A program made the translations under genes and the position numbers. A DNA stretch of 64,000 bases. Source: Ixodes scapularis (Eukaryota > Arthropoda > Arachnida > Ixodida > Ixodidae). The notes below the pieces were generated by a model. That model saw nothing but the letters and a program-made list of their open reading frames with translations, ran no database searches and was not told the DNA's origin. This document shows positions 12,320 to 23,463 of this stretch, piece after piece; the first letter of the stretch is position 1, and each line of letters begins with the position of its first letter. The stretch is from positions 89,058,570 through 89,122,569 of the forward strand of contig NW_024609846.1 in the NCBI RefSeq assembly GCF_016920785.2, in the 5' to 3' direction.

Positions 12320-12515
12320 GAAAGGACACCCCGGACCCGGACAGCCTCAGTCATCAGGATGCCGCCTGGAATAGGGTCAGAAAACCTGTCAAAAAGGAGG
12401 GCCTTGCTTTTCGACGCGTTCAGCTGGATCCCAGAAAGGTCGGCGTACTCATCCTACAGTCGAAGGTTAGGGATGAGGCTGTCTGAGTCCCGCACAAATA
12501 GCGAGACATCGTCGG
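12320..12515. repeat. Misplaced copy of RT YADD-thumb segment
   Basis: About 196 bp nearly identical to 10305-10501, with about one difference per 15-20 bases, in the same orientation. In LINE order it lies too early, between the HQTCYVP block and the block preceding SLDKDKAFD. The junctions are sharp: homology ends at GACATCGTCGG on the right and at GAAAGGACACC on the left. Confidence 0.85.
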
Positions 12516-13706
12516 GACGTAGCAAGTCTGGTGCGGGCTGACGAGCCCTGGCAAGATGTATCGAGGACGCCGAATGAGGACGGCCGCCAGGATCTTGTTA
12601 TCCGTATTAAGGAGCGTGATGGGATCCCAAGCGTTGTGCGTGGAGTGATCCTCACCCTCCTTTTTGAGCAGAACGATGCCGTCACGTCGGAAGGAGTCTG
12701 GGACGCCGCCGCCACGGAGAAACATGTTGAAAATGGGGATAAGCGCTGCAACTATTGGAGGCCAAAACTCACAGTAAACTTCCGCGAGCAGGCCGTCCGT
12801 GCCCGGTGAAGAGCCAAAGTTTATGCACCTCAGGGTTTCGGATGCCTCCTGAAGCGCGACTAGACGAGAGAGGGGTTCTCGCACGGGCTGTGGCACAAGG
12901 GGGATCGCGCCGCAAAAAGAAAGGACGCGGATATAGAACGTGCCGTCAGGAACTGTTGGACTCGGACTAAGCCAAAAATGGTCGTAAAAGACCCACTGGA
13001 AATCTCCGGGCAACGACGAATCATCACTGTCGGCCAGGGTGACTGACGGAATGTGGCTCGGCATGTCGCTGCCCGAGCGAGAGATTCGGAGGTAAAGGAG
13101 AACCTCTGAGTAAGACACTGGATGGTTCTGAACGGGCTGCAGCGCCGCGGTGCCTGAATGCTCACGTGAGGTGCGCGAGTACCGAATCCGCAACGTGTCT
13201 AGGTATTCTTGCATGGGAAGCGTCGTGGAGCCACCTCTTAAAACAACGCGTATACGGCGGAGGACCACAACAAACCTGTTAGAGAGCTGACGCCTGCTCC
13301 ACCTGCCCTCACGCACACACAAGGTGCGCCAAAGTTCTTTCAGACTATCCCAGCGCTCAAGGTCTGGGCCCATGGCCTGAAGCACCTCGACAAGGACCCG
13401 GCGGGGCGACTGTGCTGCGTCCCAATCTCGAAGGAGCCGCACTTCCAAACACCAGAGCACGCACTGGGTGTTGCCAGCGCCAAAGATGGCCAACGAGCGC
13501 AAGAGGGGCAATGATCCAAAACGTATCGTGCTGTGGAGGAAAACAAGAGTACCTCGCACCGCGAAACGCATGACGCGAGGGCGGCCGGTAAGTATGCACG
13601 ATCGAAACGACTGCTCGAGCCAGCGCGGGATCACGTGGCGGCAAAGGTGGAGCCGTAGAGCTCGTACCACACATCGCGACCCCAGGTATAGAGGGACCAG
13701 CCTCAA
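12516..13706 (-). pseudogene. L1/Tx1-like LINE, linker and start of RT
   Basis: A long open minus-strand frame of just under 400 codons, uninterrupted in this part. Its first half has no motif I can name. The second half reads FGSSPGTDGLLAEVYCEFWP and then PDSFRRDGIVLLKKEGEDHS. AWDPITLLNTDNKILAAVLI and then VSPHQTCYVP follow. S-P-G-x-D-G, W-x-P-I-x-L-L-N-x-D-x-K-I and the H-Q-T-C-x-V-P block are hallmarks of the L1/Tx1 RT N-terminal region. No endonuclease domain is visible upstream; the element appears 5'-truncated near 13706, where an unrelated plus-strand LINE fragment begins. An open frame this long suggests fairly recent insertion. Confidence 0.85.
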
Positions 13707-13739
13707 GTTCCATTGAAAACTAATCCTTGCTCAGAAATG

Positions 13740-14160
13740 GATGGTGACTTCACCATCACTGAACTTGATCTTGCCCTCCGACGCTACCGCCGTCGAATCG
13801 TTCAGGGACCGGATGGCGTAACGTTTCAAGCACAGAGAAATCTTTTTTTTTTTTTTTCCGGCGTAGAAGGGCTTTACTACAGTCTATTAATCACATATGG
13901 AGAACGGCAAAAATCCTTGCAACATGGCTCACCTCAGCAGTTGTTCCCATCAGAAAGCCAGGAAAACCCGTTGATTATAATAAAAGCAATATTTACAGGA
14001 CTGAATCCTAAGGGCCAATTTTTCTTGCCAGTTGTGAGGGGAAATTAATGAAAAGACTAGTACTTTCAAGGCCTATCTGGCTGCTTCTAGATTGTCCACA
14101 TGACGATCAAGCTCGAGTGTCTTTTTTACCGCCATCCTAAGTGCCTGCACGTCTGTCACT
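13740..14160 (+). pseudogene. LINE RT fragment (I/Jockey-like)
   Basis: Reads rightward: GDFTITELDLALRRYRRR, then IVQGPDGVTFQAQRNL. A T run and frame changes follow, then TWLTSAVVPIRKPGKPVDY and finally FLASCEGKLMKRLVL near 14020-14060. The P-G-P-D-G-V, P-I-P-K-P-G-K-P and S-L-A-S-C-x-x-K-L-M-E-R blocks belong to RT motifs 0-2 of I/Jockey-group LINEs. It is truncated at both ends and abuts the start of the minus-strand L1/Tx1-like LINE. Confidence 0.75.
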
Positions 14161-15180
14161 AAAAAAAAACAAAAAAACATCATTTTTCTCATCTATCGAC
14201 TAAGAAGAGAACTTGTTTATAGATCTTTTCTTGTGTACTCCCAAGCCAGAGGACTGGCAACGCTCTCTGGCCCGCCACCCAGACCAGCTACGCCTTCTCG
14301 TCTTAACTGTCATCGGCTGCTTTGTGATCTCCTTACCAGAAGATAGGTCTGCAGTGTTCCCTTTCCCTAAAGAAAATAGCTCCCCGATTCGACCCTACCC
14401 ATCCAGAGATTGATGACCAAATCACCCCCAACCCCTCTTTTCTTTTCTCACCTTCTTTCCCCACCTGCGCGAGTCTTGCCTCTGCCCGAGGAGGCTAACA
14501 TTACGTGCAGGCATACCCTGTTCCCGTGTATAACAACACCCAACAACAACAGGAGCAACAACAACCACACATCGCACAAATCAAACTGCCAGACGTGGCG
14601 CTGGAGCTCCCGAGCGTTCCAATTTTTCCGGCCTTGGCCTAGCCCGGGAACATCGCAGTTGGTGTGCAGGAGAGTTGAAATTTCCCAAAGAAGAAAAGGG
14701 TGGGATTCCAGCAAGAAAGCATCAAACTCTTGGAAGAAACTAGTCGACAAAGATATCTGGGCGGACCCGTACACATCTTGGCGCGCAAACGTTGCTGCTC
14801 AGCAAAAAGGTCAAACGCGAGCACGCGGCAAGTGTAATTGAAAATACGAAAATACAAAAAACACCCGGGACAAAACAAGCGGCAAAAAATCAGCCCGCCT
14901 ACGGCTCGACAGCGAGCATTGGCAAAGGAAAAAAAAAACAGTCAAGATCGAAAAGAAGGCGCAAAGCTGCAACGTCACGCATTGAAAAACAAATTGGTCT
15001 CTTAAAAAACGATGTCCGCGCTAACAAAGCCCGCAAAATGCACAACCGCACGCTGCTGTTCGTCTGGGTTGCCAAAAACCTTGAACATTGAAGGTGAAAA
15101 TGTCAAGCAGCATAAAGTAAAAAGTATGCACAGGGGCACCTAGAATTTAAGGTCACCGAGGCTCTCCATGTCGGCGTACC
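14161..15180. other. No gene recognised
   Basis: Two plus-strand frames (14410-14841 and 14792-15091) are Lys-, Asn- and Thr-rich and show no domain. A run of AACAACA words near 14535-14560 is low complexity. I cannot support a gene here. Confidence 0.3.
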
Positions 15181-15184
15181 CCGA

Positions 15185-16810
15185 GCACTGTTGTGCAAAA
15201 TACTCAACGAAAGTATTTAAGATGAAATACTAAATACCCATTTGAAACTGTATGTAGAGTAGTATTTAAGTTACTATCACTACGACCTATCTTGAGTAAA
15301 GTGTAAATACTTTGAAAAAGTAATTGAGTTACTTTCGAAGATAAGTAGGTTGCAAACTGGTAATATAAGAATTTTAAAAAAGTCAGAAGGGGTTGCTCTA
15401 CTTGTAATGACATCGCTGAAAATCACATTCTGCTATGTTCTTTATGACATTCAAGAAGCGACTTAGCTGCTGCAATTGAAGTGTACTTCGAAATAATTCG
15501 GGATGTGCAACATAATGGGCACCGAAAGATTTTAGAAAGAAAGGGGACTCACGTATTGTAGTCATGTCAGCGAGTATTTTGTCTCCCCAGCTAAAGACGA
15601 GGAGGAGCGCCTCTGCCTCTAAGCAGTCAAAAAAAAAAAAAAAGGAAGGACATTTGAAGGTCAAATGGGAAATAGAAGTGACACAAGAGAGTGTCCACGG
15701 AACCGCTTTATATCCCTGGCTCCACCTGGCGGGAAACTGGGTTGAAGGATTCTGAGAATGAAACAATGTGCGCATTCGGAAGGAGATAAAATAAACGCTT
15801 TTGAACGAGCTTAGGATCCAAAGTTAAGCCACAATAGACACGCAAGGGGCTTTGGGGAAGCCCGATCTAGGTTACTGCACCTCAATAAAACCAGCAGTAT
15901 CTATAGTTTCCTTGGCCGAGGGAGTGATCGCGTTCGCTTGAAAACGTGCTCGGGCATTTTCATTCCAAAACCTCTATCAACCGTCGATTTTTGAAAATGG
16001 TTTATTGTGATCATACGAAGCGTTGGCATCAAAAGGAACAACTCTAGCTTCAGACGAAAGGTGTAAAATCCCGTTTGCGTCTCCAGCACTTTGCTCAATC
16101 CAAGCGTAAAGCGCCATTCACAACCTTGCAACCAAGTAGGACTGAGAGAGACAATGCAGGTTTTTAAGCCTCTTGTGACGGCGTAAGACCTGCTCCGCAG
16201 CAACGCATCTGGTCCTACGCCATGGCAAGAGGCTTAAAAACCAGCCTTGCTTCTCTCGGTCCTACTCGGTTGCAAGTGTGTGAACGGTTTAAATTTGAAA
16301 CTTTAAAAACAAATCAAACAGGAGGACACATAAAGGCGGGCGCACTTGGGGCTATCCATTTGGTCTTTTATTGGTATTCGGAGACATGCCTCGTTCCTCG
16401 TTCCGTGTCCTGTGTATGGTAGCTTGCCGCCAAGTCTGCAATCGGTTCAGCTTTGTCCTGGAGTCTGACCTGCGTAGATTGTACCGGAGACAAATATTTC
16501 CGAAGATTGAAAAATGTGTTTGAGCTACTGAGTGCAAGATGTGAGAAATGTAATTAAGATAGAGTAGCAAATACTTTAGACGAAATGTATTTCCAGGATA
16601 CCAAAATACTAGAGAGTTTTAGTAGATCGTTCCGATACCTCCGATAGCCCCGATAACGATACTATGCATGCTCAAGGGAGGCGGTGGCGGAGTATCGGGT
16701 ATCGTTATCGGAGTCATGGGAACGATCTACTAAAACTCTCTATTACTAAAAGTATTTGAAATACACTATCTTGAGTAGAGTATTTAAGATAGGCACAAGT
16801 CTGCCCCTGA
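15185..16810. mobile_element. Putative nonautonomous element with GTATTTAA-step ends
   Basis: At 15195-15340 there are stacked variants of AGTATTTAAG/AAATACT. At 16565-16605 and 16741-16795 similar words (AAAGTATTTGAAATAC, GAGTATTTAAGAT) occur in the opposite sense. CCCGAGCAC at 15180 has its reverse complement GTGCTCGGG at 16815. Stepwise AAATACT ends are typical of a widespread hAT-like MITE group. Boundaries are approximate and no target duplication was found. The 129 bp MITE at 16612-16740 is nested in its right end. Confidence 0.4.
16612..16740. mobile_element. 129 bp palindromic MITE, TA target
   Basis: Begins GAGAGTTTTAGTAGATCG and ends CGATCTACTAAAACTCTC, with TA on both sides. Nearly the whole element folds back: CGATAACGATAC pairs with GTATCGTTATCG. 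Its ends match those of the 3.6 kb element at 1946-5537, so that family, or a relative, probably mobilised it. Confidence 0.85.
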
Positions 16811-17500
16811 GCTGTGCTCGGGCTCCAGTCCGCGAGCTCGCGGCCTAATGAAAGAGGCTCTTGCAAAGGTTTGCAAGAGCTTCTTGAAAGCACTCAATCT
16901 ACTAAGTCGAAGGGTGCTCGCACAAAGCGCTTCGTGACACCTGGTGTCACTTCGGACATCGATCGCGCGATCAAGCGTAAACGTCTCGCAAGTCGCAATA
17001 GACGCCAAAAAGTAAAACCACCCATGTTCTTTTGAAATATGGTTTGCGTATTATTTGTTTGATATGTCCATAAAAATGACGAAAAAACAGAAACTTAAAA
17101 ACCCGTCGATTTTGTGCGGTTTTTCAGAAAGCCGTAAAATGCTTCGCGAGCAATTTTCTAATTCAAACCATGCCCTTAAACACAATATTAAAAAAGTTAA
17201 TTACGCAAAAATAATTAACAACTTAATTATCCCGGACTTTAATAATTTTCCTAAATGGTCCCCCGGCCCAGGACCAAAACGCCACAAGCCTTTTTTCGTT
17301 GCGATGAGTAGTTTTCGCGGGAGCGATTTGGCCTGCGTTCTTTGAAACACCTTGTATATACTAGCTCTGATTCACCTTACTATGTGCCGAGTCGGCACAG
17401 TCATATATACTCCGATTCACTTTACTATGTGCCGGGATAGACGCTATGAGCTACACGAGCCAATCTGTAGCTCGTAGCTTGCCTTGAGACTTCGCGCTCC
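16811..17500. other. No gene recognised; short tandem repeat
   Basis: Two Lys/Arg-rich plus-strand frames (16814-17035 and 17055-17345) lack known motifs. The word GATTCAC(C/T)TTACTATGTGCCG occurs at about 17370 and again at about 17415. Confidence 0.3.
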
Positions 17501-17509
17501 CCGTGTCGC

Positions 17510-17560
17510 TCCGCCCAATCGGAGGGGCATGTGACGCCCTCTGAGCTATAAATTGGCTCC
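17510..17560 (+). promoter_or_regulatory. Candidate CCAAT/TATA promoter
   Basis: GCCCAATCGG at about 17513 and CTATAAATTGG at about 17545 lie about 30 bases apart in a GC-rich setting. The arrangement is promoter-like, but no gene or element frame can be attached downstream. It may be the promoter of a decayed retroelement. Confidence 0.25.
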
Positions 17561-17810
17561 GGTGACTCGAAGTGTCCTTTCAGCGGTTTATTTTAAGCTG
17601 AAGCAACCTTTAAAAGTGTGCGTTTTCACGCCGACGCCAATTCGCGCTACACATAGACGTGAAGAAATACACTTATTTGTTTCATTATTACTGAGCTGTC
17701 TCCATGTCTTCGCAGCGGTTTGTTTTAGTCAAAATTGAGCCGCTGACCTCACCGTCGTGAATATTTATTTGACTTCGCGACGCCACTCACGTTTTATTAA
17801 GCCGAACCGT

Positions 17811-18420
17811 TTCCAACGAACTGGAAACCGCCGCATGAGATTACGGTTCTGTTCCGGTTTGGGTTCAATATCGAATGTTCGATTTCGGTTACAGTTTTGT
17901 TCAGGTTCAGTCAAAAACAACGGTTTTGCTCCGGTGTTCGGTTCGGGTTCGGTTCGGGTTCGGTTCGGCACTTTGGCTAAAAGCTGCATGCTAATTGTGC
18001 ATGATTACAACAGCCGCTTTCTTGCGTTTCGCAGCGCCAGGAATGACACCTTGTCTGTCTACCCTTTGGTTGCTTCACCTTTTGCATCTTCGAAGGAGCA
18101 TAAGCTAGTGAGACATTGAATCTGTCAGTCACCTCCAGTGCAATGATGCTGATTCAAGAGCCACTTACTACGCGATAGTTAATTCCGCCATCAGCCCATA
18201 GGCCCTAGATGAAACCGACACAGATCGGATAAGAACTGAGCCCCATTCTATTTCCTCTCCATTCCGGAAGAAAGGCATATAATTCCATTCCCATTCTTTT
18301 CTCCCCAGCGCTGCCGCCATTCCATTCCCATTCCGTTCCGGGATCGCGAAAGTGCGGAATCATTCCGGAATCATTTCAAATCCGAAGTGGCTACCCCGCA
18401 ACCTTGGTCGGGAGTCACCA
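17811..18420 (+). repeat. Interspersed repeat family A, copy 1
   Basis: Starts with a zone of GGTTCGGTTCGG-type steps and ends with a zone of CATTCCATTCC-type steps (18250-18370). The same order of blocks recurs at 29380-30780. It is a nonautonomous element, probably a DNA transposon judging by the step-repeat ends. This copy is uninterrupted, so it serves as the empty site for two insertions seen in copy 2. Confidence 0.75.
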
Positions 18421-19560
18421 AATTGGGAGGAACTTGAAAGCTGTGAAGATACACTTGTTTATAGAGCCCCGCGTCGCAGGTGCGTTTTGTAATACTGTCT
18501 GCATTTGAGATCTTCATTCGGAGTTTGGTTACGCCCCGTGTGTAACATGATGTGCTCGCGGCTTCGAATGTGTATTGTATTGTTCAGAGCTGCTCTTGTA
18601 AACTTCGTTTAATTTTTTTTTTGCCTTTTGTATGCTGTTGTTTATGTAATTGTTTTGTTTGCTTTGGGCTCGGAGCCTTTTCGTTTGTGCTCAAGTTCTA
18701 TTCCCGCTAAGATGTCTTAAGTCTGTGGTCCTTTAAGCTTTCAAATCTTACATGTCTGCTCGTTAAATTTCAGTCAGTGTTTCTTTCTACATAAAGCGAA
18801 GAGCCGTTATTTTTTAATAGTGAAGCTGCCTAACTAGAATTTTGAATCCAGGGTGGGACATCAAGTTTGTGTTCCTCTGTATAACGTGGCTATACTGTCT
18901 CTCTTTTTGGGCCTCATTATCCAAGATATAAAAAGCCATTAGTCCTAACTTCGAGACACGCGTCGGCCACTTTTGCTGTTTATTAGGTTAGGTTTTATTA
19001 GGACACTTTTGCTGTTTATTTATTAGGCATGCAATGTGCAAAGCAGGGCTTTGCACATTGATGATCATGGCATTGATGATCTTATTAAACATAAAGATAC
19101 AAAATAATTCCCGGCTTATTAATATCTGCATTCACTTCTAAAAGTTTGGTCAATGTGATTAATTATTCGTTGTCCGTCCTTCTCTCCTTTCCTCGATCAT
19201 ATTCAGTGCCCCTAACACGCTCGTCATTTACGTACATACATGAAAAATCTGTGTGGCTTATAATATGCCTTTTTGTCAGTACAGAATGCACAGTCCAATT
19301 TGATGTTTGGTCAAGGCAGTCTGCCAAACTTTCTCCGTCAGATGTGACATAAATGGAATTGTTTTCTTCCACGTTTATGTAATCGTTTTCCAGTTATGAA
19401 TGTTTTAATTCAATTAATGTGGCATGCACCAGCACACAATATATTTTTTGTGCATAAGTGCATAAGATAAGGGAAATTGTCTCTAAGCGCTGAACATTTC
19501 AATGTCCACTAATAAACTACGTAGTTATCAGGTTTTTCTTCGTATGGGCTTTTCATATCC
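18421..19560. other. No gene recognised
   Basis: AT-rich. AGGTTAGGTTTTATTAGG-like words repeat near 18985-19025. No coding signal. Confidence 0.35.
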
Positions 19561-19565
19561 TTAGT

Positions 19566-19731
19566 AAAAAAAAATCTTATATGTATAAGACATTTTTTGG
19601 TCCAATAAGCGCATATGATTAAATAAGATAGTATAAGAGCGTACAAGAACCTTGTAAGGTTCTTGTATGCTCTTATTTAATCATATGCGTTTATTGGACC
19701 AAGAAATTTCTTATACACATAAGATTTTTAA
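19566..19731. mobile_element. 165 bp palindromic MITE
   Basis: TCTTATATGTATAAGA at the left pairs with TCTTATACACATAAGA at the right. Pairing continues inward through GGTCCAATAA, GCATATGATTAAATAAGA and CAAGAACCTT, almost to the centre. TTAGT at 19561-19565 and 19732-19736 is a possible target duplication. Confidence 0.8.
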
Positions 19732-19736
19732 TTAGT

Positions 19737-21790
19737 GACGGTAAAATTGAATTGTGTGTTGTACGGGCGCATATCAGAAAACAACTGTGACAGTTACTGA
19801 TCTGTTCAAAAATATTTACTACCCCATGAGACTTTTCTATTCTTATTTTTTATTTCTATCTTTTATTTATATTCTTATTTTTTATTTCTATTCTTGTTTC
19901 ACAAACTCTTTATCGAACTTCATGCAAGTGAGGCGAATGCTCCATCATTTTTCTGCCCCACTAACTATTCTTTATAAAAAAGAATTAAAAACATTTGGGT
20001 ATATACTATATAAGTTATTTTTTCGTTGTTTCTAAGGCTGACACTTGTTAATATGCAATGTTGAACAAGATTGACTTACTTTGTGTATTTTGCTTTTGGC
20101 AGTCAAGAGCATTGGCGTCTGCTCGGAAGACAATCACAGCCCACATCGACAAAACGGAAAACATAGCTCCTGACGTAAAGATGCTTTATGTGGAAGTTGA
20201 CACAAGCCAAATATTTCGTGCACAAAAAAAAAAAAAAAAAAAAGATTTGCCTGCAAAAACCTTTTGGAATTGGATATTTTGTAAGTTTATTCACATTTCG
20301 ATTCTAAATATCAGGTCATTTTTTTCCTAAACACAAAAGCCACATAAAATATTTAGGTGCGCGCCTGGGGGAGGTTTATAGGGTTTGAGCACCCCCCCCC
20401 CCCTTCCCCCGGAAATTCAGCGGACACTGTATATAAATATGCCTTTTGACACCTCCCCCCCCCCCCTCCCCCTCCGCACCCCAAGTCATGGACATCCCAG
20501 CCACCTCAGCCCCTCCCGAAAAAAACATTCCTGGATACGTCGCTGGTAGTGTCGCGTACTTTTCAACACCAAAGCGAAACACTCGAGGGGGCTGAGGAGG
20601 CGGTTAACATTCCTACCCCTCAAAGAAGAGATCAGAACGTGAGGGCCAGAAATACAGATAGAAGCTGGCAGCGGTGTGTATGTCTGCTTCTTCTCTCTAC
20701 GGTTTTGCCCCTAACTTTCAAGCTGACCTTTTGTTTGTATCAGTGTACCAACTAGCTCAACGTTAGCCCGTTACCCTATATCCCTCGCCATTATAACAGG
20801 CCGCCAGCAGTATGTGCAAGCATATTTACTAGTGCTGTGCAATAGTTGATGTTGAGTTCAAAACGAATGGTAATTTTGGTCTAATATTTTCAAGTTGAAC
20901 ATTGAATAGTCGTGCTGCGAAAAAATTGTCCAAAAAGCTCTATAACGAAAAACTATTACATTCTTGAAATAATTAAAAGTGCAGTTTTGTGAAAGAAATG
21001 AAACCAAGGTTTACTTGAGTAACCGTTTTATACTATATAAGTCAGGCACACATGTCAACAACCTCCGCTTAAAGATGATAGAAAAAAAAAACAGCACGAA
21101 CGAGGAATGCAGCTTGTAAGGACATCGCTGCCTAGCATATACTTTTGCATAATAAGCGAAGTTTAACATTAAACTTTTTACTGAAATGTAGATACCTTGG
21201 TCTAGTGCCAATATTTGTGTGTAGAAAGTGGTGCCTCACTTTCCCGGTGGCTGTTTTCAACGACGTTTCAGGTAGCAAGGACTTGCCATCATTTTTATCT
21301 TAAGGTATAAATTCCTCGTCTTGACTGTCATTCAATTTTGCATTAATAAATTCTGGTTATGACAGACACTATGCTTTATGACAGTCTCTGACATAAAGCA
21401 TAGGGCTAAACTACATAGCATCGTCGTTTTTAAACATAAGTAGCCACAAGCAAAGATGAAAAACAAAGTCACGTAAAAATAAATTTGGAAATGCTATGAA
21501 CACTGGTGATAATGACACAAAATGTTTCTATAGCTACACTGAAAGGTCAACTCCACTTCATCTTTACAATTTTGGGGTTATGATCTGTTTAGTCGAAGTC
21601 GGCGACCCTGAATCACGTGATATAATTTGTTTTTCGGTAGTGTGTAAAGTTTTGTAGATACCGCGAGTCCAAGTATCGCCCCGGCGGCACGGCGAAACCG
21701 AAACTACCGACTGAAGCAGCCTGGCAACACTGATACTAGTGACGCGTCGTCGGCATGATCTAGTTCTCGTCCCGCGCTCTCGAGCCGACG
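19737..21790. other. No gene recognised
   Basis: AT-rich sequence with A and C homopolymers (about 20225-20243, 20391-20403, 20455-20468). No protein-like signature. Confidence 0.35.
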
Positions 21791-21798
21791 CACCAACA

Positions 21799-21836
21799 AT
21801 GTCGGCTCAGTCGCACGTGGAGTTTCAAAATAGAAG
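21799..21836 (+). CDS. Candidate first coding exon
   Basis: ATG in the context CAACAATGTC opens a 12-codon frame (MSAQSHVEFQNR plus two bases) that ends exactly at AGAAG followed by GTAAGC, a strong donor. The upstream DNA is GC-rich. No downstream exon or family could be identified, so this rests only on start and donor quality. Confidence 0.2.
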
Positions 21837-22139
21837 GTAAGCTGCACATTTTCTTTTTTACCGCTTCACTTTGTTAATATGCACCAAATGTAGTAAGTTT
21901 TAGTATGTATTGATAAATTTGCCGGGGCCAAAAAGCGAATCCGACTGCAATAAATATGACGCGGTCAGTGCCGGCGCAGCGTGACTGCATTTGTTTCTTG
22001 CTCGCGGACCGACAGAAAAAGAAATAATGGGAGATATGTGGACAGATGTATCCACAAGCGGTCTAAGTTGTTAAAGCTAAGGTGCCTTTATGTGCACGCT
22101 AGTTAGATCAGCCGCGACCTGCTGCGTCCGGCCGATCGT

Positions 22140-22450
22140 GCTGGAGCAGCCGGCGGACGGTACGTGAACAGCGACGGCATCGCATCGTTCTTCAAAGACG
22201 CCTGTTTCGTGGAGAAACACGCAACAGTCAGCAGCCGCAGATTCCATGTGTAGGTGTCTGACGTAAAGTGCTGGGAGCAGAGCTTCGCGTTGGAGCTCGA
22301 AGTCGTCGGTCTTCCGAAGTCTATCCGGCGAACGGCACCGACCCACACCTTGTGCCTCTTCCGGTCTCTTGGGAACTTGTGGAACCGCAGCTCCGGATTG
22401 CACACCGGATTGTTGATGCAACCCACAGCGCAACAAGTCGTGCTCGACAT
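22140..22450 (-). CDS. THAP-domain protein exon
   Basis: The minus-strand frame begins ATG at 22450 and encodes a complete THAP zinc finger, a DNA-binding module. MSSTTCCAVGC supplies Cys at 6/7 and 11. FHKFP is at residues 23-27 and the conserved Trp at 36. LCSQHF gives C58-x2-H61, and AMPSLF at 90-95 stands for the closing AVPTIF box. All C2CH ligands are present. The frame stays open to 22103 with an Arg/Pro/Ser-rich tail. A donor is possible at CAG/GTCGCG near 22117, so the rest of the protein, if any, would lie further left. No transposase exon was seen there. It may be a host THAP gene or the head of a P-type transposase. Confidence 0.75.
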
Positions 22451-23006
22451 TCCCCAACGCGAGTCCGACGTGTTTCTCCGGCTCCACGACGCGCGCGTGA
22501 GCGAGCAGCACCGCTTCGCTCTCTTCCGCCCTGTCGCGGAAGCAATGCTAAAGTTAAATGAACTGCCTGGACGCTAATAAAAGTAGAAAAACACAGGATA
22601 ACGTGGTAAGCACCTCTTGCCGTTAACAGAATCGCAGAATGCCACGGGAAACGAAGCGTCCGCAGCGTCCGTACGAGAGCGTAGGACTAAACCTACGTCC
22701 TTGCCCAGTGTTGCTTCACTAGCTCACCCGGTGCCAGCGTTGCTCACCCGCTTTCGCGCCGCTAACCGAGCCGGGAGAACATTTTTAATATTGGTTTTAA
22801 TCGGTAATGCGGCGTCGGTTTGACGTGATATTTTGGGTATGACCGTATTTTGACCCCCTAAAGCGATATCAGTCATTTCGATAGGGTCGACTTTTAGTAG
22901 CGAAGCTCCTTACGGGCTAGCCATGTCCGTCCGATGTCCGGCGTCAGGGGCTCGTGCTCCTGCTCGTGAGCTCACGCGCTCACGTGCTCCCATGCTCGTG
23001 TAGGGC
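22451..23006. other. GC-rich 5' flank of the minus-strand THAP exon
   Basis: The likely promoter side of the THAP exon. CGTCCGCAGCGTCCG at about 22658 is a short direct repeat. No TATA box is evident. Confidence 0.3.
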
Positions 23007-23355
23007 AAAAAAAAAAACAAAAAAAAAAAAACCGCATCTCCACCTGTATCTCCACGTGGTGAATGATGTTGATTGGGGCGAAGCTCTGGTGGTGCTTGTC
23101 TGCGTAGACGGTGAGCCGTAGCATGCCGAGCCTTTCGTTCGTTTTCATCCATGTCAGAAAGAGAATGTGTGGTATGGAACGTGGTTATATACGCATTTGA
23201 GCATTTGACCGCAGCGTGACATCGATGAAAACGAACGAAATGCTCAGCATGCTGCGGTTCAGCGTCTACGCAGACAAGCACCACCAGAGCTTCGCCCCAA
23301 TCAACATCACTCACCACGTGGAGATGCGTTTTTTTTTTTTTTTTTTTTTTTTTTT
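23007..23355. mobile_element. Palindromic element with arms over 100 bp
   Basis: The left arm, about 23033-23156, contains GATTGGGGCGAAGCTCTGG and TGCTTGTCTGCGTAGACG. The right arm, 23217-23328, is its reverse complement with a few differences. The left arm has a short extra CACCTGTATCT duplication. The arms are bounded by an A run (left) and a T run (right), which also pair. The loop is about 60 bases. This is a fold-back MITE. Confidence 0.85.
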
Positions 23356-23463
23356 GTGGAGTTGCTTTCTGAAGAACACTTTCACTTTGAGTTGGCGTAA
23401 CACCTCCTAAATAATACCTTAGTGCTGGATTTTCTGTTTCAACTATTACATTTAAGCGCAGGG

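Noticed and set aside
14410..15091. Lys-rich nuclear-protein-like frames
   Set aside because: No conserved motif or splice context, and composition follows local A-richness.
20103..20279. Possible exon with TTTTGGCAG acceptor and GTAAGT donor
   Set aside because: The exon would contain a 19-base A run encoding poly-Lys, has no recognisable motif and has no partner exons.
22077..22511. 144-codon minus-strand frame overlapping the THAP exon
   Set aside because: Shadow frame of the THAP domain, which has all expected ligands in the other frame.
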